Positions 49,768-58,815 of a stretch of DNA of 64,000 bases are shown here, one piece after another. The translations under genes were made by a program, and so were the position numbers. The notes beneath the pieces are model-generated. The model searched no databases. It was not told where the DNA came from and saw only the letters and a list, made by a program, of their open reading frames with translations. The stretch is from Spyradocola sp050942925 (GTDB lineage: Bacteria > Bacillota > Clostridia > Christensenellales > UBA1750): assembly GCA_050942925.1 (NCBI GenBank), contig JBMNOF010000003.1:51552-115551 (forward strand), given 5' to 3'. The first letter of the stretch is position 1, and each line of letters starts with the position of its first letter.

Positions 49768-50364
49768 TTGACGCAAGAAATCGCGCAGACCCCGAAGCGG
49801 AAGCTGCTCTGGCAGCTGTTTTCCAGCACCTTTTACATCAGCACCTTTACGTTTGGCGGCGGTTTTGTCATCATCACGTTCATGAAGCGCAAGTTTGTGG
49901 ACGGCCTGCACTGGATCGGCGAAAAGGAGATGCTGGACCTGACGGCGCTGGCGCAGTCCTCGCCGGGCGCCATTGCGGTCAACGCGGCGATCCTTGTCGG
50001 ATGGCGGGTCTGCGGCGCGCTGGGCATGGCGGTGGCGGTGCTGGGCACGATTCTCCCGCCGATGATCATCCTCTCGATCATTTCGCTGTTCTACGCGGCC
50101 TTTGCGACCAATCCCTATGTTGCACTGGTCCTGCAGGGCATGCAGGCAGGCGTCGCGGCGGTCATCATGGACGTGGTTTGCAGCCTGGGCGCTGGGGTCC
50201 TCAAGGAGCGCAGCGCGCTGTCCATCGTGCTGATGCTTGCGGCGTTTGTGGCGACGTTCTTCTTTGGCATCAACGTCGTTTACATCATCCTGGCCGCCGC
50301 CCTCGTGGGCGTGGGCAAGGTTCTGGTCCTGCGCAAGCAAGCGAAGGGGGGCGCGGATAAATGA
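49768..50364 (+). CDS. Chromate transporter (ChrA half), first subunit
   Basis: 198 residues from a TTG start behind AAGAGGAGG (an ATG at 49738 is in frame but lies in the promoter). About five to six membrane spans; the half-ChrA motifs STFTFGGGFVIITFMKRKFVD and LDLTALAQSSPGAIAVNAAILVGWR are clear. Such short ChrA proteins come as pairs that together equal one full ChrA exporter of chromate or a similar anion. The stop overlaps the second subunit's start by four bases. Confidence 0.9.
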   Translation: MTQEIAQTPKRKLLWQLFSSTFYISTFTFGGGFVIITFMKRKFVDGLHWIGEKEMLDLTALAQSSPGAIAVNAAILVGWRVCGALGMAVAVLGTILPPMIILSIISLFYAAFATNPYVALVLQGMQAGVAAVIMDVVCSLGAGVLKERSALSIVLMLAAFVATFFFGINVVYIILAAALVGVGKVLVLRKQAKGGADK

Positions 50365-50936
50365 TGACGCTTCTGCAGCTCTTCTGGAGCTTTCTGCAAG
50401 TGGGACTGTTCAGCATTGGCGGCGGGTACGCGGCCATGCCCTTGATTCAGGCGCAGGTCGTGGACAGCCACGCCTGGCTGACAATGAGCGAGTTTACGGA
50501 CCTTGTGACCATTGCGGAGATGACGCCCGGGCCGATTGCGATCAACTCGGCGACGTTTGTGGGCATCCGCATTGCGGGGCTGGGGGGCGCGATCGTGGCG
50601 ACGTTTGGCTGCATTCTGCCCTCTCTTATCATTGTCTCGATTCTTGCGAAGATTTACTACAAGTACAAGGGTGCGAAGGGACTGGACACGGTCTTGTCCT
50701 GTCTGCGGCCGGCGGTCGTGGCGCTGATTGCGGGCGCGGGGCTCAACATTTTGGAGACGGTGCTCTTTAGCGAGCTCGACATTGCGCTGCAAAACACAGA
50801 CATTGTGGGCGCGTGCCTCTTTGTCGCGGCGTTCTTTGCGCTGCGCAAGTTCAAGTGGAATCCCATCCTGGTCATGAGCCTATGCGGTGTTGCGGGGCTG
50901 GGCATCAACCTGCTGCTGCACGGCCTGCCGGCCTAA
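50361..50936 (+). CDS. Chromate transporter (ChrA half), second subunit
   Basis: 191 residues, homologous half to the gene just upstream: VGLFSIGGGYAAMPLIQAQVVD and FTDLVTIAEMTPGPIAINSATFVGIRIAG correspond to the paired motifs. Five to six membrane spans. It starts ATGATG within the stop of the first subunit. The natural substrate in an anaerobe may be another oxyanion, since many ChrA proteins in Clostridia have not been tested. Confidence 0.9.
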   Translation: MMTLLQLFWSFLQVGLFSIGGGYAAMPLIQAQVVDSHAWLTMSEFTDLVTIAEMTPGPIAINSATFVGIRIAGLGGAIVATFGCILPSLIIVSILAKIYYKYKGAKGLDTVLSCLRPAVVALIAGAGLNILETVLFSELDIALQNTDIVGACLFVAAFFALRKFKWNPILVMSLCGVAGLGINLLLHGLPA

Positions 50937-51014
50937 GGGGCTGCATATTCTAACGCAGCGCAACACAAGACCGAGTTGCGCTTCTTCACAAGAGTGTGCT
51001 CAGTGTTGAAAAGA

Positions 51015-51043
51015 TTGCATTTTGTTTCAGAAAATGATAGAAT
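51015..51043 (+). promoter_or_regulatory. Promoter of the lipoprotein gene
   Basis: TTGCAT (51015-51020), 17-base spacer, TAGAAT (51038-51043). Confidence 0.7.
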
Positions 51044-51076
51044 ATGCTTGCATTTACATCCGTGGAGGTATTCGCC

Positions 51077-51886
51077 ATGAAGTGCTCGTTGTTCAAAAAG
51101 ATTGCCGCATTTCTTATCGCTTTGGCACTGGCTATGACTCTCTGCGCCTGCTCCCTTGCTTTGGAACCAAAACCAGCGGAAGAGACACCGCCAACGGCTA
51201 CAGAACAGCCGACTGGGATGGAAACTCCGGTAGCAGAGTCCATGATGCAAGCTACAAAGGCCCCCACATCCAGCGATCCCCAGTATGAAGTTGGAACGGC
51301 TCAGGTTCGTCTCTGGACGAACAGCATCGGAACGCAATGGATGCAGACGATCATTCCGGTTACCAACACGGGGGATAGAAATCTCTATGTTGATGGCGGA
51401 TCTTTCGACATAGAGAGCGCAGACGGGAGTCTGATCGGTGTTCAGGACTATGTATCTGCGTACCCGCAAATCTTGGCGCCAGGCGAAACCGGATACATTT
51501 ACGAAAACACATCCATGGATACGCCTCTTGATGAAACGCCCACTATCCTACCACATCCGAACATTGACGCGGCAACAGTGGATCTCATCCGCTACGAAGT
51601 AACGGATCTTGGCATATCCGACAAAGAGTATGGCGGCATTCACGTCTTTGGTCGTGTGACGAATACGTCCGATGCGGCTGCGAGTCTTGTATACATCGCA
51701 GTGGCGCTTTACGATGCGGATGGCAATGTCGTGGATATTGTGTTTACTATTCTCACTGACGAGCTGGCAGCAGGCGCGCAGATCGGTTTTGACGCAAGCT
51801 CTTTCTCTCTGCCAAATGACATCACAGCAGACATAATCGCAGACTATGAGGTCTGGGCTTACCCCATGCAAATGCAGCTGTCATAA
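51077..51886 (+). CDS. Lipoprotein with FxLYD-like domain, unusual base composition
   Basis: 269 residues from ATG 51077 with GTGGAGG before it. Lipoprotein-type signal peptide (AALIALALAMTLCAC-like, C25 after LCA), then a Pro/Thr-rich linker and beta-sandwich repeats: IIPVTNTGDRNLYVDGGSFDIES and GRVTNTSDAAASLVYIAVALYDADGNVVDIV, the latter fitting FxLYD/DUF-type domains. Codon choice and GC (about half, against about 60% or more nearby) stand apart from every neighbour, so it may have been acquired recently. It stands alone. The function is unknown. Confidence 0.75.
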   Translation: MKCSLFKKIAAFLIALALAMTLCACSLALEPKPAEETPPTATEQPTGMETPVAESMMQATKAPTSSDPQYEVGTAQVRLWTNSIGTQWMQTIIPVTNTGDRNLYVDGGSFDIESADGSLIGVQDYVSAYPQILAPGETGYIYENTSMDTPLDETPTILPHPNIDAATVDLIRYEVTDLGISDKEYGGIHVFGRVTNTSDAAASLVYIAVALYDADGNVVDIVFTILTDELAAGAQIGFDASSFSLPNDITADIIADYEVWAYPMQMQLS

Positions 51887-51987
51887 AGAGGGTTCCTCGG
51901 TCGAGATGCCGTGGAAACCGCATATGCATCAAACATCTAAAAGCAGCGCAAACTATCATAGCAAGAGGAAGATCCGTAAGTTGACTT

Positions 51988-52033
51988 AAACGCAGGGCGC
52001 GGTCTGGAAGGTTCCAGACCGCGCCCTGCGTTT
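51988..52033 (-). terminator. Bidirectional terminator between convergent genes
   Basis: Perfect 22-base stem (51988-52009, 52012-52033) with a two-base tip, reading from AAACGCAGGGC to GCCCTGCGTTT. It serves the small acidic protein gene and the pepF unit on the minus strand. Confidence 0.9.
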
Positions 52034-52040
52034 CTTCCGC

Positions 52041-52379
52041 TCACTCCCAGGTGACGAGGCCGGACTGCTCCAGGAACGCCTCCTGCAGGTCCATGTACTC
52101 GTCCACGAGGGAGAGGATCTGCCCGGCGACCTCGTCGCTGCCGCCGTAGAGCTTGAGCAGGTTCTCCGAGATGTACTCAAAGGCCTCGTCGTCATCGTAG
52201 AAGTTGTCGCCGGCAACGCCGTCCACGAGCACACCCGCCTCCTGCATGTACCGAAGGTCCAGCTCCTGGGCCTTGCGCAGGAGGGAATCGATCTCCCGCG
52301 GGGAGAACGCCTTGTGCGCGCCCTTGTCCACCTTGCCGGTGATGAAGCGCAGAGCGGCTTCCTGATCGTATCCCTGCAT
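52041..52379 (-). CDS. Small acidic protein of unknown function
   Basis: 112 residues, mostly helical and acidic: FSPREIDSLLRKAQELDLRYMQEAGVL then NFYDDDEAFEYISENLLKLYGG and SLVDEYMDLQEAFLEQSG. No signal peptide, membrane span or known motif. Its GGAGGAGG site lies in the last codons of pepF, and its ATG begins two bases after the pepF stop, so it is translated in step with pepF. The coupling suggests a role with PepF or as a regulator, but nothing in the protein identifies it. Confidence 0.7.
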   Translation of the reverse strand: MQGYDQEAALRFITGKVDKGAHKAFSPREIDSLLRKAQELDLRYMQEAGVLVDGVAGDNFYDDDEAFEYISENLLKLYGGSDEVAGQILSLVDEYMDLQEAFLEQSGLVTWE

Positions 52380-52381
52380 GG

Positions 52382-54172
52382 TCACGCCTCCTCCATCAGT
52401 CGTTCCATCTCGGTCAGCGCCTCCTCAAAGCTGCGCAGGCACTCCTCGACGGGTTCGGGGCTCTCCATGTCCACGCCCGCGAGGCGGAGCGTATCCAGCG
52501 GAGGCTTGGAACCGCCGGAGGCGAGGAAGCCCAGGTACTGGTCCCGCTTTTCGGGATCGCCCGAGAGCACGCGGCGCGAGAAGGCCACGGCCGCGGAGTA
52601 GCCCGTGGCGTACTGGTAAACGTAGAACGCGCGGTAGAAGTGCGGAATGCGCATCCACTCGATGGCAATGTTATCATCCACGACCGCGCCCTTGTAATAG
52701 ACCTCGTTCAGGCGGCGATAGACGGCCGTCAAGGCTTCGGCGGTCAAGGCCTCCCCGCGCATGGCCATGGCATGGACTTCGCGCTCAAACTCCGCAAAGA
52801 GCGTCTGGCGGTACACCGTTCCGCGGATCTGCTCGAGCTGGTAGTTGCAGAGCGCCATGCGCTGGTCGCGGCGAGTGAACTTCTCCTTGAGGCTTTGCAG
52901 GAGGATGGCCTCGTTCGTGGTAGAGGCGATCTCCGCCAGGAAGAGCGGGTACTCGCTGTTGAGGAAGGTCTGGTTTTTGTCGGAGTAGAAGGAGTGCATG
53001 GAGTGGCCGAGCTCATGCGCGATGGTAAAGAGGCTGTCCAGCGTGGGCTCATAGTTGAGCAGCACATAGGGGTGCACGCCATAGACGCCCCAGGAATAGG
53101 CGCCGGAGGTCTTTCCCGCGTTTTCGTAGACGTCGATCCAGCCGTCGGTGAAGGCATGGCGCAGGTCGGCCAGGTAGGTCTCTCCCAGGGGCTTCAGGCC
53201 TTCCTGGACGAGGGCGCAGGCTTCCGCATAGGGGAGCCCCAGCTCGACGTCCGGTACGATGGGCGCATAGATGTCGTAGAAGCGCAGCTCGTCCACGCGG
53301 AGGGCCTTCTTGCGCAGGGCAAGGTAGCGGTGCATGGCGGGCAGGTGGCGGTGCACGGCCTCGATCAGCGCGTCGTAGACGCTCTCGGGGATCTCGTTCT
53401 CAAACAGGGACTCCTCGCGCGAGGAGGCATAGCCGCGAACCTTGGCAAAGAAGATGTCCTTCTTGACGGAGGCGGAATAGGTTGCGGCAATGGTATTGGT
53501 GAGCTTGCGGTAGGCCTCGTAGTAGGTCTCATAGGCCGCTTTGCGCACGTCGCGGTTCGAGCTTTGCTCCAAGGGGATGAAGCGTCCGTGGGTGAGCTCC
53601 ACCGTCTCCCCGTCCGCATCCGTGACAGAGCCAAACTTCATGTCCGCGTCCGTAAGCATGGAGTAGACGGTATCCGGTGCAGCGGCCATCTCTCCTGCCT
53701 GGGCCAGGATCGTCTCCTCCGCCTTGCTGCGCGTATGGGCTTCCATGCGGAGCTCCGATTCGAGCAGGCGGCGGAAGCGCTCCAGCTCCGGGTGCGCCGC
53801 GAGGATCGCCTCGATCTTTTCCCGGCCGAGCTCGAGGATCTCCGGGCCGAAAAACGCGGTCGCCGCAGAAGACTGGACCGCGAGGGACTGCGCGCGGTCT
53901 GCCAGGCCCTGGTAGACGGTGTTGCCATTGTCCTCGTCGCGGCGCATGAAGGCATAGCCAAGGAGGCGGGTGAGCGAGAGCTCCATCTCCTCCAGGGCAC
54001 AGAGGGCCTGCGGCAGCTCCTCGGCGAGCTTGCCGGCAAAGGCGGCCACGCGCTCCACGGCCGGCTTCGCGCGCTGGAAGGCCTCCTCCCACGCCGCATC
54101 GGAGGGGAAGATGTCCTCCAACTTCCACTGGAAGCGCGCATCCATCTGCGCGCGCTGCTTTTGTTCTTTCAT
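52382..54172 (-). CDS. pepF: Oligoendopeptidase F (M3B)
   Basis: 596 residues. Cytoplasmic zinc metallopeptidase that degrades oligopeptides of about 7-17 residues. The zinc site is HELGHSMHSF with H386; the downstream ligand is the Glu in FLAEIASTTNEA. The N-terminal PepF domain (RFQWKLEDIFPSDAAWEEAF) and the C-terminal M3 fold are both complete. ATG at 54172 has GAGGTG 11 bases upstream; a longer frame overlaps the MFS gene and is not used. It is 14 bases downstream of the MFS gene and coupled to the small protein after it. Confidence 0.95.
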   Translation of the reverse strand: MKEQKQRAQMDARFQWKLEDIFPSDAAWEEAFQRAKPAVERVAAFAGKLAEELPQALCALEEMELSLTRLLGYAFMRRDEDNGNTVYQGLADRAQSLAVQSSAATAFFGPEILELGREKIEAILAAHPELERFRRLLESELRMEAHTRSKAEETILAQAGEMAAAPDTVYSMLTDADMKFGSVTDADGETVELTHGRFIPLEQSSNRDVRKAAYETYYEAYRKLTNTIAATYSASVKKDIFFAKVRGYASSREESLFENEIPESVYDALIEAVHRHLPAMHRYLALRKKALRVDELRFYDIYAPIVPDVELGLPYAEACALVQEGLKPLGETYLADLRHAFTDGWIDVYENAGKTSGAYSWGVYGVHPYVLLNYEPTLDSLFTIAHELGHSMHSFYSDKNQTFLNSEYPLFLAEIASTTNEAILLQSLKEKFTRRDQRMALCNYQLEQIRGTVYRQTLFAEFEREVHAMAMRGEALTAEALTAVYRRLNEVYYKGAVVDDNIAIEWMRIPHFYRAFYVYQYATGYSAAVAFSRRVLSGDPEKRDQYLGFLASGGSKPPLDTLRLAGVDMESPEPVEECLRSFEEALTEMERLMEEA

Positions 54173-54186
54173 CGTTCCGATACACC

Positions 54187-55614
54187 TCATTTCTGAATCC
54201 ATCGCCGGGGCAGCGGCCGGCGGATTCCGCCCAGCACGCCGCGCACCATCACCAACGGATGGCAATCCGCTTCATCCTCCGGAAGCATGCGCAGCAGGAA
54301 GAGCGAGACCCCCAGGCGCAGCACGACCGAGAGCTGGAACATGAACTGGTACTGGTTGACCACATTCCCCAGGATCGAGATTTGCACCTGCTCCGCAAGG
54401 CCGACGAACACGTTGTCCACGAGCCAGCCGCCCACCGAGTAGGCCAGCGCGACGCCCACCATTTGCGTGACGCAGAAGTAGACGGCATAGTACATGGAGC
54501 GGTTGCGCTCCGGGGCCTGGTAGAGATAGATGTTCTGCATGGCCAGGTCCGCTGCCGGCAGCAGCATGCCTGCGGCAAACTGCGCCACGGGCACGACCCA
54601 GATCTCGCCCGGTCCGGTGAAGAGCCAAAGCCCGGGAACAAACGCCCCCAGCAGCGTAAAGACCCGAATCACGGCCTTGTTGCCGTAGCGGTCCATGAGC
54701 TTTCCCCACCTGCCCGCGAACAGGAGGGTGGCCAGGTTGCTCACAATGCCGGATAGGATGTTGATCTCCGTATAGCTCATGCCCATGGGGCCCAGCATGT
54801 GCACGTTGTAGAACGGGCCGCAGATGTTGACCGCAAAGGCCCATGCCGTCCACAGCGCGATGATCTTCATGTATGAGCGGTTGGTCAACACCTGGCGGAA
54901 CATCGCGGGGAAGCTCTCCCGCTTCTCCCCCTCCGGCCGGGGCGCCATCGGCGGGAAGGAAACCCAGATAAAGCAGATGATATCGCCCGCACCAAACAGG
55001 CCTGCGAGCACGAACACGATCGTATAGCCCGCAAGCGAGCCGCCGGCCGTAAACCGGTCCAGCAGCCAGGAAATGATGATGCCGGCAAGGATGCCGGTGA
55101 CCATCATCATCCGCTGGCGCGCGGCAAAGTAGCGCCCGCGAATGCGCATGGGCACAATGTCCGCGACCAGGGAATTAAACGACGAGTCGATGAACGCGCC
55201 CATGCACGAGAGCAGCAACACGAGCACGAGGATTGCCCAGATCCGCAGCATCTCCTCCCCCGCCGGCACAAAGTACGGCACCAGCGCCACGGGAATCCAG
55301 GAAAGGCGGGAGATGAGGCCAAAGACGAGCATCAGCTCGCGGCGCTTGCGCGTCCGCTCCAGAATGTAGGAAGTCACAAGCTGCATGAACTTGGCCACAT
55401 AGGGCATGGCCAGCAGCACGGAATAGACGAAATCCGAGGCGCCGAGCGCCTTGATGTACCCGGTCAGCGCGGTGCCGCCGGTAATGGTAAAGCTGACATT
55501 CCCGATCACCACGCCCAGAATCACCAAGCGCAGGTTCTTGCGCGTGACGCTGGCCAATCCCGTGGTGTCATAGAGGCTGAAGCGCGAGAGATACTGGGAA
55601 ACCTTGCCTTTCAT
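54187..55614 (-). CDS. Major facilitator superfamily transporter
   Basis: 475 residues with 12 predicted membrane spans and the central cytoplasmic loop near 215-235 (PPMAPRPEGEKRESF). The loop-2-like motif MRIRGRYFAARQR and RWGKLMDRYGNKAVIR fit MFS exporters. Distant relatives are annotated as sugar or drug transporters; the substrate cannot be stated. GGGGGGAAAACCC precedes the ATG. It is followed at 14 bases by pepF and preceded at 39 bases by the UPF0210 gene, all on the minus strand. Confidence 0.88.
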   Translation of the reverse strand: MKGKVSQYLSRFSLYDTTGLASVTRKNLRLVILGVVIGNVSFTITGGTALTGYIKALGASDFVYSVLLAMPYVAKFMQLVTSYILERTRKRRELMLVFGLISRLSWIPVALVPYFVPAGEEMLRIWAILVLVLLLSCMGAFIDSSFNSLVADIVPMRIRGRYFAARQRMMMVTGILAGIIISWLLDRFTAGGSLAGYTIVFVLAGLFGAGDIICFIWVSFPPMAPRPEGEKRESFPAMFRQVLTNRSYMKIIALWTAWAFAVNICGPFYNVHMLGPMGMSYTEINILSGIVSNLATLLFAGRWGKLMDRYGNKAVIRVFTLLGAFVPGLWLFTGPGEIWVVPVAQFAAGMLLPAADLAMQNIYLYQAPERNRSMYYAVYFCVTQMVGVALAYSVGGWLVDNVFVGLAEQVQISILGNVVNQYQFMFQLSVVLRLGVSLFLLRMLPEDEADCHPLVMVRGVLGGIRRPLPRRWIQK

Positions 55615-55653
55615 GGGTTTTCCCCCCGACTCGTTTTTATTTTTCGCTTCGGT

Positions 55654-57003
55654 CTAATTCCGCAGACTGTGGATGGGGGCGGGGATTCTGCCCCCGCGCG
55701 CGATGAAGTCCCGGCTGGACTCCTTGTGCACGGGGATGATCGGCGCCTCTCCGAGCAGTCCGCCGAAGAACACGCTGTCGCCCACGGTCTTGCCCGGCGC
55801 CGGGATGATGCGGACAGCGGTGGTCTTCTGGTTGATCATGCCGATGGCGGCTTCGTCCGCGATGATGGCGGAGATCGTCTCCGCGGGCGTATCCCCGGGG
55901 ATGGCGATCATGTCCAGGCCCACCGAGCAGACGCAGGTCATGGCCTCGAGTTTCTCCAGGGTCAGCGTTCCGCGATTGGCCGCCTGGATCATGCCGATGT
56001 CCTCCGACACGGGGATGAACGCGCCCGAGAGGCCGCCCACGTGCGAGGAGGCCATGACGCCGCCCTTTTTCACCGCGTCGTTGAGGAGCGCCAGGGCCGC
56101 GGTCGTGCCGTGGGTGCCGGTGACCTCCAAGCCCATCTCCTCCAGGATGTGCGCGACCGAGTCGCCCATGGTGGGTGTGGGCGCGAGCGAGAGGTCCACG
56201 ATGCCAAAGGGCACGTTCAGGCGGCGGCTGGCTTCCCGCGCCACGAGCTGGCCCACGCGCGTGATCTTAAAGGCCGTGCGCTTGATCGTCTCGGCCACCA
56301 CGTCAAAGGGCTCGCCGCGACACTCCTCCAGCGCGGCCTTGACCACGCCCGGGCCCGATACGCCGACGTTGATGGCGGCGTCGCCCTCGCCCACGCCATG
56401 GAAGGCGCCCGCCATAAAGGGGTTGTCCTCCACGGCGTTGGCAAAGACGACGAGCTTGGCGCAGGCGAACCCATCCTGGTCTGCCGTGCGCGCGGCAGCG
56501 TCCTTGATGACCTGGCCCATCAGGCGCACGGCGTCCATGTTGATGCCGGCCTTCGTGGTTCCGACGTTGACCGACGAGCAGACGACGTCGGTCGTGGCAA
56601 GGGTCTCCGGAATGGCGCGGATGAGCGCCTCGTCCGCGCGCGTCATGGCCTTGTGCACGAGCGCGGAGAACCCGCCCAGGAAGTTCACCCCGACGGTCTT
56701 GGCCGCGCGGTCCAATGCATGGCCCAGGCGCACGGGGTCTGCGCCGGCGCACAGCAGCGCGGCGGGCGTGACGGAAATGCGCTTGTTGACGATGGGGATG
56801 CCGAACTCCCGCTCGATCTGCTCCCCGGTGGGCACCAATTTCTCCGCCTGGCGCGTGATGCGATCGTAGACGCGGTCGTACAGACCTTCCACTGGGCCGG
56901 GCACGCACTCCAGCAGGCTGATGCCCATGGTGATGGTGCGCACGTCCAGCTTGTTCTGGTCGATCATGCGCAAGGTCTGTAGGATTTCACTTGAGTTGAG
57001 CAT
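55654..57003 (-). CDS. UPF0210 / PFL family protein
   Basis: 449 residues, full-length member of the UPF0210 (DUF711) family, whose fold resembles pyruvate formate-lyase cores. Recognised from the start SSEILQTLRMIDQNKLDVRTITMGISLLEC and the Gly-rich ...PGPVEGLYDR... and GLSGAFIPVSEDIGMI segments. The reaction is not known. In Clostridia it is nearly always preceded by a small ACT-domain gene, as here (27 bases upstream), which may act as its ligand sensor. GAAGGAGAAACGCC precedes the ATG. Confidence 0.92.
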   Translation of the reverse strand: MLNSSEILQTLRMIDQNKLDVRTITMGISLLECVPGPVEGLYDRVYDRITRQAEKLVPTGEQIEREFGIPIVNKRISVTPAALLCAGADPVRLGHALDRAAKTVGVNFLGGFSALVHKAMTRADEALIRAIPETLATTDVVCSSVNVGTTKAGINMDAVRLMGQVIKDAAARTADQDGFACAKLVVFANAVEDNPFMAGAFHGVGEGDAAINVGVSGPGVVKAALEECRGEPFDVVAETIKRTAFKITRVGQLVAREASRRLNVPFGIVDLSLAPTPTMGDSVAHILEEMGLEVTGTHGTTAALALLNDAVKKGGVMASSHVGGLSGAFIPVSEDIGMIQAANRGTLTLEKLEAMTCVCSVGLDMIAIPGDTPAETISAIIADEAAIGMINQKTTAVRIIPAPGKTVGDSVFFGGLLGEAPIIPVHKESSRDFIARGGRIPAPIHSLRN

Positions 57004-57030
57004 GGCGTTTCTCCTTCCTACAGTCCGCGC

Positions 57031-57297
57031 TTAGATGCGGTGCATGGCGTCGAAGATGTCGCTGCGCTGCACGCGAATCTCCAGGTTCATCTCCTGGGCC
57101 AATGCGAGCAGCGCATCCCGGACGACGTTGTACTCGCTGTCCTTCCCGATCTCCACGAGCATGATCATGGTGAACATGTCGGAAAGGATGGTCTGCGTGA
57201 TGTCGAGGATGTTGACCCCATGCTGATAGAGCAGATTGGAAACCGAGGCGATGATACCCGTGCGGTCCTTTCCAAGGACGGTGACGACAGCTTTCAT
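57031..57297 (-). CDS. ACT domain protein (UPF0237 family)
   Basis: 88 residues, a single ACT domain: MKAVVTVLGKDRTGIIASVSNLLYQHGVNILDITQTIL then FTMIMLVEI. ACT domains bind amino acids or similar small molecules. It is the constant partner of the UPF0210 protein encoded directly downstream. AGGAGGAG precedes the ATG. A 28-base gap separates it from the membrane-protein gene upstream, so all are likely one transcript. Confidence 0.92.
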   Translation of the reverse strand: MKAVVTVLGKDRTGIIASVSNLLYQHGVNILDITQTILSDMFTMIMLVEIGKDSEYNVVRDALLALAQEMNLEIRVQRSDIFDAMHRI

Positions 57298-57325
57298 AGA
57301 TTCTCCTCCTGATGATCGATGGGTC

Positions 57326-58285
57326 CTATTTCTGGTCGTTCAGACCGCACGCCGGCGCGTAGCCTTGGCGCTTCCGGTCTGCATAGTAGGCTGCGGTCAG
57401 CAGCGCCGTGGCGAACGGCTGCAAAAACGCGGCGCAGATGCCCGTGAGCACCGGCGGGAAGAAGAGTAGAAGCGCCATGTACAGATCCATGAGCAGGACG
57501 ATCAGCTCCACTCCCAGCGCGATTCCAAAGTAGCAAAGGTACAAAAGCGCAAAGTTCCCGTCCCGGAAAAGGCGTTTGGCCGCCTCGTACAGGGCGACGA
57601 AATGCCACTTGTCCTCGTTCATTCCCACAAGGACCGCCAGGCTCATGCACGCCCCGATTGCCAGGGAAAGCGCCAGCTGCACGAGATAGAGCAGCACCAG
57701 GAACGCCCCGCCCACGCCCGGCAGCATCGTCAGCACCGAAAGGGTGACGTTTACCACGAGGCTGGCCACAAGGGAGACCGCCGTTCCGCACAGGAACAGA
57801 ACGATCAGCCTGCCCGCCCGGCGTCCGGCCGCCGCAAGCGCGCGCTTGGCCGGAATCCGCACCCCATGCCACATGCGGGACTGCGCCTCTGCGATCGCCC
57901 CCTGCCCAATGGGCGCAAGGACGATGCCGAACAGGAGCGTCAGCGGCACCAGCACGAGGATCATCCCCAGCATTCCCACAAGTAGGGACGGCACGCCATC
58001 TGCAGGGAAGCCGCGCAGGAACTCCCCCGCACGCTCCAGCGCCTCCTCCATCGCGCGGGTGCCTGGCCCGGCGATAAAGAGCGCCTGCAGCATCTCCCGC
58101 AGGGCCTCAAACGCAGGCCGAAACAGTGACATGGCTGCAAAATAGGCGATGGACGTGGTCAACACCGACGGAAGCGCCGTGCACAGAAGCGACGCCGGAA
58201 GCGTTGCCGTGGCCGATCCTGTGTAGATCTTCCATCCTTGCGAAAACACCTGCGAAAAGCGCATGCGGGTTCCTTCGGTCTGCAT
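57326..58285 (-). CDS. Multi-span membrane protein of unknown function
   Basis: 319 residues with about six hydrophobic spans arranged in long pairs; the middle region ALAAAGRRAGRLIVLFLCGTAVSLVASLVVN and the C-terminal LYMALLLFFPPVLTGICAAFLQPFATALLTAAYYADRKR recall DUF975/glycerophosphoryl-diesterase membrane domains, but I cannot assign a family with confidence. AAGGAGGG lies seven bases before the ATG. It is divergent from the PadR operon and is the first gene of the minus-strand run ending at pepF. Confidence 0.7.
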   Translation of the reverse strand: MQTEGTRMRFSQVFSQGWKIYTGSATATLPASLLCTALPSVLTTSIAYFAAMSLFRPAFEALREMLQALFIAGPGTRAMEEALERAGEFLRGFPADGVPSLLVGMLGMILVLVPLTLLFGIVLAPIGQGAIAEAQSRMWHGVRIPAKRALAAAGRRAGRLIVLFLCGTAVSLVASLVVNVTLSVLTMLPGVGGAFLVLLYLVQLALSLAIGACMSLAVLVGMNEDKWHFVALYEAAKRLFRDGNFALLYLCYFGIALGVELIVLLMDLYMALLLFFPPVLTGICAAFLQPFATALLTAAYYADRKRQGYAPACGLNDQK

Positions 58286-58414
58286 ATTTCATCCCTCCTT
58301 CGGGCGCCTTGCCTGCCTTGGCAAAGGCTGCCTTTGCTTCCCCTAAGTATAGCATATCCCCTGTCGTTTGTCCCCCCGGCAGACGCCCATGGCAAAAATT
58401 TCGCTCCCCTTCTC

Positions 58415-58467
58415 TTGACAAGCAATATTATACGTCATATAATATTTATCGCAGAGCAATATTGCTC
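58415..58467 (+). promoter_or_regulatory. PadR operon promoter with two palindromic operators
   Basis: TTGACA (58415-58420), 17-base spacer, TATAAT (58438-58443). A 9-base dyad, AATATTATA (58424-58432) and TATAATATT (58438-58446), fills the spacer and -10, and the palindrome GAGCAATATTGCTC (58454-58467) lies just after the start point. Both are good sites for autorepression by PadR. Confidence 0.8.
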
Positions 58468-58488
58468 AAGAAAGGAGGTTGGGGCATC

Positions 58489-58815
58489 GTGTTGTTACCT
58501 GTCAACGCTGCCATGATGGATGCCTGCGTGCTTGCGGCGTTGGAAAAAGAGGACACCTACGGATACCGCATCACGCAGCAGCTCACGCAAGGGCTAGGCG
58601 TTTCGGAATCCTCGCTCTACCCCGTGCTGCGGCGGCTGCAAAAGGACGGCTGTCTGACGACCTACGACGTGGCGATTTCCGGCCGAAACCGACGGTACTA
58701 CCGGATCACGCCTCGTGGGAGCCAGGTGCTGGCCACCTACCGGAACGAATGGGTGGAATACAAGCGACGCATTGATGAAATCCTTGTCCAAAGTCAGGAG
58801 GAGAACGAATCATGA
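58489..58815 (+). CDS. PadR family transcriptional regulator
   Basis: 108 residues from GTG 58489 behind AAAGGAGG. Winged helix of PadR type: MMDACVLAALEKEDTYGYRITQQL, SESSLYPVLRRLQKDGCLTTYDV, GRNRRYYRITPRG. It has the short form without a long C-terminal domain (subfamily 2). It overlaps the DUF1700 gene by four bases; this PadR-DUF1700-DUF4097 order is common in Bacillota. It probably represses its own operon through the palindromes at 58424-58467. Confidence 0.92.
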   Translation: MLLPVNAAMMDACVLAALEKEDTYGYRITQQLTQGLGVSESSLYPVLRRLQKDGCLTTYDVAISGRNRRYYRITPRGSQVLATYRNEWVEYKRRIDEILVQSQEENES

